From the NCBI RefSeq assembly GCF_002014765.1, contig NZ_MUYT01000004.1:434001-498000 (forward strand): DNA of 64,000 bases. Direction: 5' to 3'. Below the pieces are notes generated by a model, which made no database searches, had not been told where the DNA came from, and was given only the letters and a program-made list of their open reading frames with translations. This DNA comes from Lwoffella lincolnii (lineage in GTDB: Bacteria; Pseudomonadota; Gammaproteobacteria; Pseudomonadales; Moraxellaceae). A program made the translations under genes and the position numbers. This document shows, piece by piece, positions 39,827-49,293 of this stretch; the first letter of the stretch is position 1, and the number at the start of each line of letters is the position of its first letter.

Positions 39827-40651
39827 TTAAAACCATTTTTTATAAATACTTTGATATGTGCCATCTGCCTTCATGTCTGCCAATGATGCGTTCACCTCTT
39901 CTAACAGCTGACTGTCTGATTTATTTAAAACAAATCCGTAAAGTTCTTGTGGATAGTCATAATCAATGGCAAAATACAAAGGCGATTTTTTCTCAGAATA
40001 TTTTTCCACATAATAAGGAATGACTGATGAATCACTGATTGCCGCTTCTGCTTTATTGGACAACACACTTTGTACCGCCAGCCAATCACTTCGCATGTAT
40101 TGCACATCATTTAATTCTTCTTCTTGTTTTTTCTGAGTCACAATGTCATAAAGCGTATCCATTGAGCTGTCTTTAATGGCGACATGTTTGTCTTTGAGTT
40201 GATGCAGCGTCTTAATGTCCTTGTCTTTACTGATGATTGTGACTGGATACACCTCCAAATAAGGATTGCTCATGGCATATTGCTTACGCCGATCATCTGT
40301 AATGGCAATGCTACCAACAATCATATCAAATTTATTATCAGCAAGGCTTTCAAATAGGTTTTGCCGTGGTTGATAACTGTATACAAAATGATGATGGCTA
40401 CGTTTGGCAATTTCTTGCAAAACATCGTATTCAAACCCTTGCAAATCACCTCGCTCATCACGAAAATTTAATGGCTCATTGCCTGTCTCTGATGCAATAA
40501 AAGCCACTTTGACTTCTGTCAGTTTATCTTGTTGCCCATCAGTATTGGCAGTTTCATGATTGGCATGGTTGGCGTTGGCATGGTTATCATTGGTGTTACC
40601 GCATCCACCTAACAACCAAAATAGGGGTAAAACACACAATATCTTTTTCAT
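39827..40651 (-). CDS. Amino-acid-type ABC transporter substrate-binding lipoprotein (SBP family 3)
   Basis: Binds a small polar solute in the periplasm. 274 aa from ATG 40651, with lipobox LLGGC (MKKILCVLPLFWLLGGC), an Asn/His-rich linker encoded by short repeats, then the family 3 fold: LNFRDERGDLQGFEYDVLQEIAKR, FDMIVGSIAITDDRRKQYAMSNPY, YGFVLNKSDSQLLEEVNASLADMKADGTYQSIYKKWF. No permease or ATPase gene is adjacent, so partner and ligand are unknown. The upstream YceI-like gene stops at 40664, directly before the possible ATG 40663. GGA lies 8 bases before ATG 40651. Confidence 0.88.
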   Translation of the reverse strand: MKKILCVLPLFWLLGGCGNTNDNHANANHANHETANTDGQQDKLTEVKVAFIASETGNEPLNFRDERGDLQGFEYDVLQEIAKRSHHHFVYSYQPRQNLFESLADNKFDMIVGSIAITDDRRKQYAMSNPYLEVYPVTIISKDKDIKTLHQLKDKHVAIKDSSMDTLYDIVTQKKQEEELNDVQYMRSDWLAVQSVLSNKAEAAISDSSVIPYYVEKYSEKKSPLYFAIDYDYPQELYGFVLNKSDSQLLEEVNASLADMKADGTYQSIYKKWF

Positions 40652-40663
40652 AACATTATCCAT

Positions 40664-41398
40664 TTAAAGTGGTCTGACAAATTTGCCCTTAAAGGTGATA
40701 GGAACGACATTATCAATCCTAGATAATCCCATAACTTCTGTTAAACGTTTCATGCCCTCTGACATATCAAATTTTTTGACATCTAACTTGATAGGGGTGT
40801 TGGTCTCTACCAGCATCAATGTGTTACTTTCACGTGTGATCGTCAAGTCTGCCACCAAATCCACCGTATGTCCGTGCATGTCCAACACAAAAGGTTGGGT
40901 TAATTGCATCGTCTCACCAACTTTTAACCCATTGATGGTATCAGCATCTAAGGTTGTGGTCACAACTGCGGTTGTGAATTCGTCCACATTAAATAACCAA
41001 TCTCTTAAGCGATCATCTCTAATAACGATGTCGGTTTTGACACTGGATAAATCAATCTTTAATAACAGCTCGCCCAGCTTATTAAACAGACCAGAGTATT
41101 GAGTAAATTCACCTATTTCTTCGATGTGATTGCGCTTTTTATCAATTTTGGTGCTGACAAAACCGATGTCTGCATCTTTTAACAACCAATCAGAAACCTC
41201 AGATGCCTGATTGACTGTCTGCACTTCAGACACAGAATCAGCGACTGAATTTTCAGCGACCGCACTGTCAGAATTACCATTATTTTCAGAACTGGCATTT
41301 TCAGAGCTGTGTTGAGCTTCGGTTATGTCATCAGATGCTGGTTGTGAGCCACAAGCCACCAAGCATAACAACAATGAAGTTAAGAGTATTTTTTTCAT
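40664..41398 (-). CDS. YceI-like lipoprotein
   Basis: 244-aa lipoprotein: signal MKKILLTSLLLCLVACGS with lipobox LVAC, a Ser/Glu/Asn-rich linker of about 45 residues, then a domain resembling YceI (FVSTKIDKKRNHIEEIGEFTQYSG, KIDLSSVKTDIVIRDDRLRDWLFNVDEF, a typical lipocalin-like fold binding isoprenoid chains). It is co-oriented and nearly overlapping with the substrate-binding lipoprotein downstream. Ligand unknown. Confidence 0.75.
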   Translation of the reverse strand: MKKILLTSLLLCLVACGSQPASDDITEAQHSSENASSENNGNSDSAVAENSVADSVSEVQTVNQASEVSDWLLKDADIGFVSTKIDKKRNHIEEIGEFTQYSGLFNKLGELLLKIDLSSVKTDIVIRDDRLRDWLFNVDEFTTAVVTTTLDADTINGLKVGETMQLTQPFVLDMHGHTVDLVADLTITRESNTLMLVETNTPIKLDVKKFDMSEGMKRLTEVMGLSRIDNVVPITFKGKFVRPL

Positions 41399-41486
41399 AA
41401 TTCATCCATATCATTAATGACCATCAGTAATTAAACCTTAATCAAAAAATCCAGAAAAAACATCAGTAAAAATGGCTTGAAAATGG

Positions 41487-42605
41487 CTATTGTGCCACAC
41501 GAATGATTTCATTGGCTTTTTTATTTGCCATCATTTTTACTTTTTTTCGCACCATCGCCTCAATTTCATCTGCCAATTTTTCGGTGTCTATCAGATGGCT
41601 TTTTTTACCATCTTGATATACCAAGCTGTTGGGGCTTGCCCCCACCACGCCAATGTCTGATTCTTTGGCTTCTCCTGGCCCATTCACCTTACAACCAATC
41701 ACCGACACATTCATCGGCTCACGAATGTCCTCTAAACGAGCCTCTAAAATATTCATCACTTTAATCACATCAAATTCTTGACGAGAACAGCTGGGGCAAG
41801 CAATGAAGTTGACCCCATTAGCACGAATGCTCAATGATTTTAAAATGTCAAAGCCGATTTTAATCTCTTCTTCTGGTGCTGCCGCCAAAGAGATGCGCAT
41901 GGTATCACCAATGCCATCAAGTAGCAAACTGCCCAAAGCAATGGCGGATTTTACCGTACCTGTGCGATACACGCCAGCTTCAGTTACCCCAAGATGTAAT
42001 GGGTTGTCAATTTGGGCAGAAATCAATCGATACGCATCAAGGGTTAAGAACACATTGCTGGCTTTAACCGAGATTTTATATTGGTCAAAGCCCAGTTTTT
42101 CTAAGATATCAATATGGCGTAACGCCGATTCTAGCATGGCCTCGCCTGTTGGTTCGCCATATTTTCTTTGAATGTCTTTTTCAAGCGAACCTGCGTTTAC
42201 CCCGATGCGAATGGGAACATTGTGGTGCCTGGCACAAGCAACCACTTCTCGCACTTTTTGTTCATTGCCAATGTTACCTGGATTTATCCGCAAACAATCC
42301 GCCCCTGCTTCTGCCACTGCCAAGGCAATTTTATAATCAAAATGAATGTCAGCAACCAATGGCACGCTGACTTGTTTTTTGATTTCACCAAATGCTTGCA
42401 CGCTGTCCATGCTGGGCGTGGATACTCGCATAAAATCCACCCCTGCGTCTACGCATCGCTGAATTTGGGCAACGGTGGCTTGTACATCACACGTGTCGGT
42501 ATTGGTCATGCTCTGCACACTGATGGGGGCATCACCACCCACTGCCACAGAGCCGACATGGATTTGTTTGGTGCGTTTACGTTGAATGGGGGAATGATGG
42601 CTCAT
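41487..42605 (-). CDS. ispG: 4-hydroxy-3-methylbut-2-enyl diphosphate synthase IspG
   Basis: Iron-sulfur enzyme of the MEP isoprenoid pathway. 372 aa with an N-terminal TIM-barrel ([42 protein letters not shown]) and the cluster-binding cysteines in [11 protein letters not shown] and [11 protein letters not shown]. The family-typical [10 protein letters not shown] follows. It is part of the conserved cluster with rodZ and pilF. Confidence 0.97.
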   Translation of the reverse strand: MSHHSPIQRKRTKQIHVGSVAVGGDAPISVQSMTNTDTCDVQATVAQIQRCVDAGVDFMRVSTPSMDSVQAFGEIKKQVSVPLVADIHFDYKIALAVAEAGADCLRINPGNIGNEQKVREVVACARHHNVPIRIGVNAGSLEKDIQRKYGEPTGEAMLESALRHIDILEKLGFDQYKISVKASNVFLTLDAYRLISAQIDNPLHLGVTEAGVYRTGTVKSAIALGSLLLDGIGDTMRISLAAAPEEEIKIGFDILKSLSIRANGVNFIACPSCSRQEFDVIKVMNILEARLEDIREPMNVSVIGCKVNGPGEAKESDIGVVGASPNSLVYQDGKKSHLIDTEKLADEIEAMVRKKVKMMANKKANEIIRVAQ

Positions 42606-42613
42606 GATGGACT

Positions 42614-42643
42614 CTTGTTTTTATGGGGCTTGTTTTTATTGGG
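42614..42643 (-). repeat. 15-bp tandem duplication between rodZ and ispG
   Basis: cttgtttttatgggg and cttgtttttattggg lie back to back, 8-38 bases before the ispG ATG on the minus strand, where the ribosome binding site would be expected. Confidence 0.8.
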
Positions 42644-42690
42644 CTGATTTTTTTCGTTCATTTTGACTGGCTATGGCGACAGTTTAAAAA

Positions 42691-43518
42691 TTATGGTGAT
42701 AATTTAAAGACAGCTTGGTTATTTTGGCTGTATTGAGACAAACGGACGGGCTGTTTATTCATATTTAGACTGACGTTTTTGACATTATCAATCTTAATGG
42801 TAAATGGGGCATTGCCAGTTAGGGTAAAACTGCCCCTACCCTTTTCACCTTGCCATAGCACTTGCCCATTGGCATCAATCACAGAGAGGTTGGTTTTATT
42901 TTGTACCCAAAACTCCAGCTCAGATGCTTGGGGGTTGGTTGGGCTGTTAGTTTGGTCAGCATGAGTTAGGTTTAATGCTGAGCCTGTGCTGTTGGTGATT
43001 TCGATGCCATTAAGAGCTGAGCCTTGCTCTTGGTCAATGTTGCCCATCTCTTCAATGGTGGGTTGCTGACTATCGGCTTCTTTTTGGCTTTGAGCATTGC
43101 TGACCGTCCGCAACAAAAATACTGCCAAACTGATGACACATATCACCGCCAATAACAATAGCGGATTAAAACGAAAACTGCGTCTGCTATCACGGTGCAA
43201 TGTGCCCATTGGACGCAATGGAGATGCGATGTCTTCAGCTTTAGTAACACGCATTTCACTGGGATAGGCACGGTCAAAACTGGCTGACATCTCATCAACA
43301 TTAAGCTTAAGATAGCGTGCGTAGTTGATGGCAAAACCCTTGGCAAAGGTCTGCTGTGGCAAGACAGCAAAGTTCTCAGCTTCTAACGCCGCCAGCTGAC
43401 GCTCTTTGATGAACAAATCTTTGGACGCTTGCTCAAGGGTGATGTTTTGTTTTTCACGAGCTTTTCTTAACGCATGACCAAAAGATAAGGTATCATTTGA
43501 TGATTTTGTTACTTCCAT
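42691..43518 (-). CDS. rodZ: Cytoskeleton protein RodZ
   Basis: Bitopic membrane protein linking MreB to the cell-wall machinery. 275 aa: N-terminal helix-turn-helix (FGHALRKAREKQNITLEQASKDLFIKERQLAALE), GFAINYARYLKLN, a membrane helix (about residues 116-135), a linker and a periplasmic beta-domain DUF4115 (LEFWVQNKTNLSVIDANGQVLWQGEKG). Its start overlaps the pilF 3' end by 10 bases. Confidence 0.94.
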   Translation of the reverse strand: MEVTKSSNDTLSFGHALRKAREKQNITLEQASKDLFIKERQLAALEAENFAVLPQQTFAKGFAINYARYLKLNVDEMSASFDRAYPSEMRVTKAEDIASPLRPMGTLHRDSRRSFRFNPLLLLAVICVISLAVFLLRTVSNAQSQKEADSQQPTIEEMGNIDQEQGSALNGIEITNSTGSALNLTHADQTNSPTNPQASELEFWVQNKTNLSVIDANGQVLWQGEKGRGSFTLTGNAPFTIKIDNVKNVSLNMNKQPVRLSQYSQNNQAVFKLSP

Positions 43519-44375
43519 GTTGCCTCAGGGTTGGTTAGCCAAGTTCTTAGAGTTTTTGCTTCATTACTTAGTGCAAAAGTGGATAACAGCTCTTGGGTCA
43601 GTTGTTGACGCTTTGCCATGTTGCCTGTTTCATGTGCCAGTTTGATGCCTTGCATCAAGGTGCGTGGGGTGATGATTTGATGACCAAATAACGCATCAGT
43701 TTCATCATACAATTTTTGAGCTTGTTGGATACGGTTGTGTTTTAGCAACAAATCCACCAGCTCGATGCGTGAGATGATGCTGTTGCTGTCGCTTTCTAAC
43801 GCCCTAATAAAAGTCTGTATGGCAGCATCGTCATTGTTCAGCTTAAGATAGGTGCGTCCTAAGTTTTCAAGTGATGCAATGCGTCCTTGATAACCGAGTG
43901 CCTCGCCTGCAATTTGAAACTGCTTAATCGCCTCAGCATGGCGGTTGGCTTGCGACAGATACACGCCATAGTTATTGTGTGCCTGCATAAAGCTTGGGTC
44001 GATACTGATGGCTTTTTTGAAGTATTCTTCTGCCTTAGCAAAGTTGCTTGGACTGCCCTCTTGCTGTAACAAGACACCCATCATATCATGAGCTGGCACA
44101 TAGCGAGCATCTGCGTCAAATGCCAGTTGCAACTGACGCATGGCGGCATCAAGTTTTTTGTCTCGAATGTATTCACTGGCTAAAGTGGTGCGAATACTGG
44201 CAACTTCTTGGGGGCTTTTTTCACGGTTACCAGAAGCTTGTGTATTGGCATTATAATTGCTATTAGTAAACGCGTCGGTTGGGGTGCTTTGACAGCCAGA
44301 CAACGTCAATGCCAACACTGCCACCATCATGCCAACGCTTAACTTGCCAGACATTAACATGTCAGTTATCAACAT
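43509..44375 (-). CDS. pilF: Type IV pilus pilotin PilF (TPR lipoprotein)
   Basis: Outer-membrane pilotin that localises and assembles the PilQ secretin. 288 aa from ATG 44375, a start that puts the lipobox LTLSGC near residue 28. The frame is open to TTG 44474 with an ATG at 44468, but that would add about 31 hydrophilic residues before the signal. Several tetratricopeptide repeats follow (SEYIRDKKLDAAMRQLQLAF; HDMMGVLLQQEG; AHNNYGVYLSQANRHAEAIKQF; NLGRTYLKLNNDDAAIQTF). Location between rlmN and rodZ is standard. Confidence 0.9.
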   Translation of the reverse strand: MLITDMLMSGKLSVGMMVAVLALTLSGCQSTPTDAFTNSNYNANTQASGNREKSPQEVASIRTTLASEYIRDKKLDAAMRQLQLAFDADARYVPAHDMMGVLLQQEGSPSNFAKAEEYFKKAISIDPSFMQAHNNYGVYLSQANRHAEAIKQFQIAGEALGYQGRIASLENLGRTYLKLNNDDAAIQTFIRALESDSNSIISRIELVDLLLKHNRIQQAQKLYDETDALFGHQIITPRTLMQGIKLAHETGNMAKRQQLTQELLSTFALSNEAKTLRTWLTNPEATWK

Positions 44376-44567
44376 CTTGGGGCAACCAACGTCATCAGTT
44401 GTGCTGATGTGATTTAACCTTTGTGAATGAGGCGGTTTTAAATGATGCGGTAAGCTGATTTGCAACATGGTCAAGTCTCTGTCTTTTTTAATGTTTCATG
44501 CTTTCATGTTTCATGCTTTATGGTTTCATTGTTTTATGGTTGATATGTTTTTCAATCTTTTAACGTT

Positions 44568-45764
44568 TCATGATTGATATGGCTTATTCAATGCTTTATT
44601 TCGTTCAATGCTTTGTCGCCATTTAGCCGAACGACGTGTTTTGTCTGCCACTTGTCCAACCAACTGCCCACAAGCCGCATCAATATCATCACCTCGAGTT
44701 TGACGCACCGTACAAACAAAGCCAGCTTGGTTTAACAAATGACTAAACGCATGAATGCGATTGTTACTTGAGCGTTGATAAGGGGCGTGGGGAAATGGAT
44801 TAAAAGGTATCAGATTAATCTTACTTGGCAACCCATTTAACAGCTCAATCAACTGTTTGGCGTGTTCATCACTGTCATTGATGTTTGATAACATCACATA
44901 TTCAATGGTAACGTGCTTTTTGTGCCTTGGATTTTCGTGATAAACATAGGCTTTGGCGGCTTGTATCAACTCTTTTAGTGGATATTTTTTGTTGATAGGC
45001 ACAAGCTGATTACGCAACTCATCGTTGGGGGCATGTAGCGAAATCGCCAACGCCACATCAATGTCTTTTGCCAACTCATACATCTTCGGCACAATGCCAG
45101 AGGTCGATAAGGTCACTCGTCGTTTAGACAGCCCATAAGCGTGGTCATTTAACATAATGGACATGCTCGCAACCACAGGGTCATAGTTAAGCAACGGTTC
45201 ACCCATGCCCATCATCACCACATTAGTTACTCGGTTTTCTCGCTCACTGACAGGGACATCTTGCATATAAGACTGATTGGCAACCCAAAGCTGACCGATG
45301 ATTTCACTGGCAGTTAAATCGCGCTCAAATCCTTGCTTACCAGTACTACAAAATGAACAATCCAACGCACACCCCACTTGTGATGAAATACACAACGTTT
45401 TTCGCCCATATTGTTTGCCATCATCAGCAGGGATTAACACCGTCTCAACCAATGAACCACCTGCCACTTCAAACACCCACTTGCGAGTGCCATCTTCACT
45501 AAATTGTTTAAACCTCACTGTGGGCGGTGTAACAGCTGCCACTTGTGTCAGTTTGTCTTGCAGTTTTTTGGATAAATTGGTCATCTGAGTAAAATCAGTA
45601 ACGCCGTACTGGTGTATCCACTTCATGACTTGACTGGCACGAAATGCCTTTTCCCCAATATCAGCAAAAAACGCCACCAACTGTGGGTACGACAATCCCA
45701 ACAGATTGTGCTTGGACACAATCTCATCTTGTGTGCTAGGATCAATGGTAACGATTTTGTTCAT
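44568..45764 (-). CDS. rlmN: Dual-specificity 23S rRNA/tRNA methyltransferase RlmN
   Basis: Radical-SAM enzyme making 2-methyladenosine at A2503 of 23S rRNA and A37 of tRNAs. 398 aa from ATG 45764. The radical-SAM cluster motif is [11 protein letters not shown]. Also visible are [25 protein letters not shown] and the C-terminal [18 protein letters not shown] containing a catalytic cysteine. Confidence 0.97.
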   Translation of the reverse strand: MNKIVTIDPSTQDEIVSKHNLLGLSYPQLVAFFADIGEKAFRASQVMKWIHQYGVTDFTQMTNLSKKLQDKLTQVAAVTPPTVRFKQFSEDGTRKWVFEVAGGSLVETVLIPADDGKQYGRKTLCISSQVGCALDCSFCSTGKQGFERDLTASEIIGQLWVANQSYMQDVPVSERENRVTNVVMMGMGEPLLNYDPVVASMSIMLNDHAYGLSKRRVTLSTSGIVPKMYELAKDIDVALAISLHAPNDELRNQLVPINKKYPLKELIQAAKAYVYHENPRHKKHVTIEYVMLSNINDSDEHAKQLIELLNGLPSKINLIPFNPFPHAPYQRSSNNRIHAFSHLLNQAGFVCTVRQTRGDDIDAACGQLVGQVADKTRRSAKWRQSIERNKALNKPYQS

Positions 45765-45887
45765 ATCCAATTTTGCTCATGTTCATATCTTTGCTCATCA
45801 ATAAATGGTTCTATTATAGTCAATAATGGGGCAAATACCAATGTTAAAACCACACGTGTTAAAACCATAAAAAACAAACCATTAAAT

Positions 45888-45917
45888 AAAAACCGCATCA
45901 CAAAGAATGCGGTTTTT
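45888..45917 (-). terminator. Terminator of ndk
   Basis: AAAAACCGCAT and ATGCGGTTTTT form a perfect 11-bp stem with an 8-base loop, 27 bases after the ndk stop on the minus strand; the T run is present on either strand. Upstream in plus coordinates, tgttaaaaccacacg is followed by a near-copy 15 bases on. Confidence 0.85.
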
Positions 45918-45944
45918 AGCTTGTCAAAGCTTAAAAAAATCAAC

Positions 45945-46376
45945 TCAACGAGTACGTGGGCAGACTTCTTTATCATCAAAAAAATAAGCAATCTCACGTT
46001 GTGCTGATGTGACTGAATCTGAGCCGTGTACCGCATTTTCATCGATGCTGTTGGCAAAGTCTTTACGAATAGTGCCTTCACTGGCTTCTTGTGGGTTGGT
46101 AGCACCCATCAGTTCACGATGATGTGCCACCGCATTTTCACCCTCTAATACCGACACCACCACAGGTCCTGATGTCATAAAGCTGACCAAATCATTATAA
46201 AATGGGCGTTCTTGATGCTCAGCATAAAACCCCCCTGCCTTGTCATTATCCAAATGCAACATTTTGGTGGCGATAATTTTTAATCCTGCTTTTTCAAAAC
46301 GGTCATAAATCTCACCGATGTGATTGCCAGCAACAGCATCAGGTTTGATGATGGATAAGGTGCGTTCAATCGCCAT
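45945..46376 (-). CDS. ndk: Nucleoside diphosphate kinase
   Basis: Transfers the gamma phosphate between nucleoside di- and triphosphates. 143 aa, full length, with the N-terminal [12 protein letters not shown], the [17 protein letters not shown] segment and the active-site NAVHGSDS in which His117 is phosphorylated. GGGAGA precedes the ATG by about 6 bases. First gene of the long minus-strand cluster. Confidence 0.97.
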   Translation of the reverse strand: MAIERTLSIIKPDAVAGNHIGEIYDRFEKAGLKIIATKMLHLDNDKAGGFYAEHQERPFYNDLVSFMTSGPVVVSVLEGENAVAHHRELMGATNPQEASEGTIRKDFANSIDENAVHGSDSVTSAQREIAYFFDDKEVCPRTR

Positions 46377-46392
46377 GTCATTCTCCCATGGT

Positions 46393-46421
46393 ATTCATAA
46401 ATGGTTATTCATAAATGGTTA
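46393..46421. repeat. 14-bp tandem duplication in the ndk 5' region
   Basis: attcataaatggtt is repeated head to tail about 15-45 bases upstream of the ndk start, in a likely leader or promoter position. Confidence 0.7.
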
Positions 46422-46561
46422 TCAATAAGTAACGCATTATATTTACCCAAAAACACAATCTTGTCAAGACAACAAAAACTTGATAAAAATACCGACAAAT
46501 CTTGGGCAGATGGGTGGACGGCATCATCTGAGTGATTGGCTATTTTACCTAAATTTATCTG

Positions 46562-46598
46562 ATTTTTATCTGATAAAAATGCTTGATTTGCTTATAAT
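46562..46598 (+). promoter_or_regulatory. Promoter and palindromic operator of the glycosidase gene
   Basis: TATAAT at 46593-46598 is a consensus -10. Directly upstream, over the -35 position, is a perfect palindrome, ATTTTTATC, T, GATAAAAAT (46562-46580). This is a plausible repressor or activator site. The regulator is unknown. Confidence 0.5.
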
Positions 46599-46642
46599 GA
46601 CGATGCACAAGATGACGATAAAAACGATGAGTAAGGGTTGCC

Positions 46643-47578
46643 ATGCGTAAAATCAAAATTTTTTTATCAACAAAACATTTACAAAACTTAATTTATACGC
46701 TATTAAGTAGCGGTACTTTGATATTGACCGCTTGTGATGCTGATACGACTTGGGGACACATCAATCAAACAGATGATGCTAGTCAATCCAATCAATATTG
46801 TCAAGCGTTTAAAGAGCCTTTTTGGTATGACATTTGTGCGATAGATGAAAAGATGCTATTAGCACCCTCACACCATCAGAACCATGGCCAACATGGCCAA
46901 AAAGACACTAAGCAACAAGCAGAACAACAAGCACAGAACTTATCACTTCGGCTGTTTTGGCGGCAAGCTGATGATAATACAGACAAAAACGCCAAGCCAT
47001 TATTCACTTTTTCGGCATTAAAACAACAACTCAGTGCCAACAAACAACTGCTATTTGCCAGCAATGCAGGCATGTACAACCACGAATTTGCCCCCATTGG
47101 CTATACCGTGATTGATGGCAAGCAGATACTGTCACTCAATCTAAACGAAGGTGAAGGCAATTTTCATCTGATGCCAAATGGGGTGTTTTGGTGGAATGAT
47201 GATGGCTTTCATATTGACACCAGTGAGCAAATGCAACGTCAGCTAAAAGCAGGGGTAAAACCTAAGTTTGCCACCCAATCAGGACCCATGCTGGTGATTG
47301 ATGGGGCAATGCACCCAAAATTTACCGCTGATTCCACTTCTAAGAAAATTCGCAACGGCATTGGCATCAGCGAAGATGGTAAAATCAAACTGGTGCACAG
47401 TCGTGTGCCAGTCAATTTTTATGAGTTTGCATTATTGTTCCAAACTCAGTTAAATTGCAAGAATGCGTTATTTTTAGATGGTGGTATTGCATCAGCGTTA
47501 TATGCTCCAGAGCTAAAAATTAACGATAAAAAAAACATGGGGGTAATGATAGGCTTGATTGAAAGTAAGTTTGATTGA
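46643..47578 (+). CDS. Phosphodiester glycosidase family lipoprotein (NAGPA/DUF2233)
   Basis: 311-aa lipoprotein with signal MRKIKIFLSTKHLQNL... and lipobox LILTAC (Cys31). The main domain has the phosphodiester glycosidase pattern: LFASNAGMYNHEFAPIGYTVIDGK, FWWNDDGFHI, ATQSGPMLVIDG, RNGIGISEDGKIKLVHSR, ALFLDGGIASALYAP. Members include the human uncovering enzyme and bacterial proteins acting on sugar phosphodiesters in the envelope; the substrate here is unknown. AAGGG precedes the ATG. The last codons lie in a 16-bp tandem duplication. Confidence 0.85.
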   Translation: MRKIKIFLSTKHLQNLIYTLLSSGTLILTACDADTTWGHINQTDDASQSNQYCQAFKEPFWYDICAIDEKMLLAPSHHQNHGQHGQKDTKQQAEQQAQNLSLRLFWRQADDNTDKNAKPLFTFSALKQQLSANKQLLFASNAGMYNHEFAPIGYTVIDGKQILSLNLNEGEGNFHLMPNGVFWWNDDGFHIDTSEQMQRQLKAGVKPKFATQSGPMLVIDGAMHPKFTADSTSKKIRNGIGISEDGKIKLVHSRVPVNFYEFALLFQTQLNCKNALFLDGGIASALYAPELKINDKKNMGVMIGLIESKFD

Positions 47579-47586
47579 AAGTAAAC
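47555..47586 (+). repeat. 16-bp tandem duplication over the glycosidase stop codon
   Basis: ttgattgaaagtaagt (47555-47570) and ttgattgaaagtaaac (47571-47586) are back to back. Because 16 is not a multiple of three, the second copy is read in another frame and supplies the stop TGA at 47576. Confidence 0.85.
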
Positions 47587-47655
47587 AGCAATCAATGCCA
47601 ACAATCAATCCCAAACCAAATGGGTAACAACCCAGCCATTCTAAACCCAGTTACG

Positions 47656-49143
47656 CTAAAAATCTCTCACATCGACAAAATGCCCTGCAATCGCTGCCGC
47701 TGCTGCCATCGCAGGACTGACCAAATGCGTGCGTCCGCCATTGCCTTGCCTACCTTCAAAATTGCGATTACTGGTACTGGCACAATGCTCTTGTGGCTCA
47801 AGCTTATCAGCATTCATCGCAAGGCACATTGAACAACCCGGTTCACGCCATTCAAAGCCAGCATCGGTAAATATCTTATCAAGCCCTTCATTTTCAGCTT
47901 GTTGTTTGACCAGTCCAGAGCCTGCCACGATGATGGCTTCTTTAACGCTGTCAGCCACTTTGCGACCTTTAATCACATTGGCCGCCAAGCGTAAATCTTC
48001 AATGCGAGAGTTGGTACAAGAACCGATAAAAATTCGGTCAAGCTTAATATCGCTCATCGGTTGCCCTGCACGCAAGCCCATGTATTCATAGGCACGAATC
48101 CACGCATTTTTTTGCACATCGTCTTTTGCCATGTCCAACGTGGGTACATTTTGGGTGATGTCCACCACCATCTCAGGCGATGTTCCCCATGAGACTTGTG
48201 GGGCAATGTCACTGCCATCTAGCTCTATCACACTGTCAAATCGTGCATCAGCATCAGAATGCAGGGTTTTCCAGTATTCAACCGCTTTCTCCCAAGTCTC
48301 ACCTGTTGGAGCGTACGGGCGACCTTTGACATAGTCAATGGTGATGTCATCTACCGCCACCATGCCAACCCTTGCGCCTGCTTCAATGGCCATGTTACAG
48401 ACGGTCATACGCCCTTCCATGCTCATGTCTTTAAACACTTGTCCACCAAATTCAATGGCATGACCTGTACCACCTGCTGTGCCAATTTTGGCAATGATGG
48501 CAAGCACGACATCTTTGGGCGTAACCCCTTGCCCAAGTTTGCCATTGACTTTAATGAGCATATTTTTCATTTTCTTTTGAACAAGACATTGAGTTGCCAA
48601 CACATGTTCCACTTCCGATGTGCCAATACCATGTGCCAAACAGCCCAACGCCCCATGTGTGGCAGTATGACTGTCACCACACACCACGGTCATACCAGGA
48701 AGTACCAAACCTTGTTCAGGTCCAACCACATGGACAATGCCTTGACGAATGTCATTGATGGTGAATTCTTCAATCCCAAACTTCTGACAATTATCATCTA
48801 ATGTGGTCACTTGTAAGCGAGACACGTCATCTTTGATGCCCGCCATGCCTTGGCTGCGTTCTTTGACGGTGGTTGGCACGTTATGGTCAGGGGTGGCAAT
48901 GTTGGCAGACAATCGCCAAGGCTTGCGACCTGCCAGTTCAAGACCTTCAAAGGCTTGTGGGCTGGTCACTTCATGCAACAGATGACGGTCAATATAAATC
49001 AAACTTGAGCCATCATCACGCTGTCTAACCAAGTGGTCTTGCCAAAGTTTGTCATATAGGGTTAAGGTTTTGGGGCGACTGTTTGAATGGGGTATTGAAT
49101 GGGAGATTGATTGTTGCATTGATGCGGTCATGGTGGTGGTCAT
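47656..49143 (-). CDS. leuC: 3-isopropylmalate dehydratase large subunit LeuC
   Basis: Isomerises 2- to 3-isopropylmalate in leucine synthesis, together with LeuD. About 495 aa with aconitase-family motifs [29 protein letters not shown] and [11 protein letters not shown], giving three cysteine ligands of the [4Fe-4S] cluster. AAGGA abuts the first ATG, so the ATG at 49131 or 49119 may be the real start. LeuD is not encoded next to it: the downstream neighbour is convergent. Confidence 0.95.
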   Translation of the reverse strand: MTTTMTASMQQSISHSIPHSNSRPKTLTLYDKLWQDHLVRQRDDGSSLIYIDRHLLHEVTSPQAFEGLELAGRKPWRLSANIATPDHNVPTTVKERSQGMAGIKDDVSRLQVTTLDDNCQKFGIEEFTINDIRQGIVHVVGPEQGLVLPGMTVVCGDSHTATHGALGCLAHGIGTSEVEHVLATQCLVQKKMKNMLIKVNGKLGQGVTPKDVVLAIIAKIGTAGGTGHAIEFGGQVFKDMSMEGRMTVCNMAIEAGARVGMVAVDDITIDYVKGRPYAPTGETWEKAVEYWKTLHSDADARFDSVIELDGSDIAPQVSWGTSPEMVVDITQNVPTLDMAKDDVQKNAWIRAYEYMGLRAGQPMSDIKLDRIFIGSCTNSRIEDLRLAANVIKGRKVADSVKEAIIVAGSGLVKQQAENEGLDKIFTDAGFEWREPGCSMCLAMNADKLEPQEHCASTSNRNFEGRQGNGGRTHLVSPAMAAAAAIAGHFVDVRDF

Positions 49144-49293
49144 TCCTTATGTTTAACGTGCTTAACACTTTTTTTATTTTTGCGACTGCTGTTGTGATTG
49201 CTCTTATGATTGCTGTTGCGATTATAGCAGTCTCGTTTTATAATTATAATTGATGATTTTTATAAATTTCAAAACTTTTGGTTAATATTTATC
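49144..49293. promoter_or_regulatory. leuC-lysR divergent control region
   Basis: The 150-base spacer contains a perfect 12-bp palindrome, TTATAATTATAA (49238-49249), of the kind LysR-type regulators can bind (AT-rich, dyad). It also holds four imperfect 12-bp repeats of the type gattgctgttgt (about 49180-49228). Confidence 0.5.

Noticed and set aside
45761..46105. Open frame of 114 codons on the minus strand overlapping ndk
   Set aside because: It lies in another frame across the ndk 3' end and its terminator, with no recognisable motif.
48259..48801. Open frame of 180 codons antisense to leuC
   Set aside because: It mirrors the conserved LeuC coding sequence and has no ribosome binding site or family signal.
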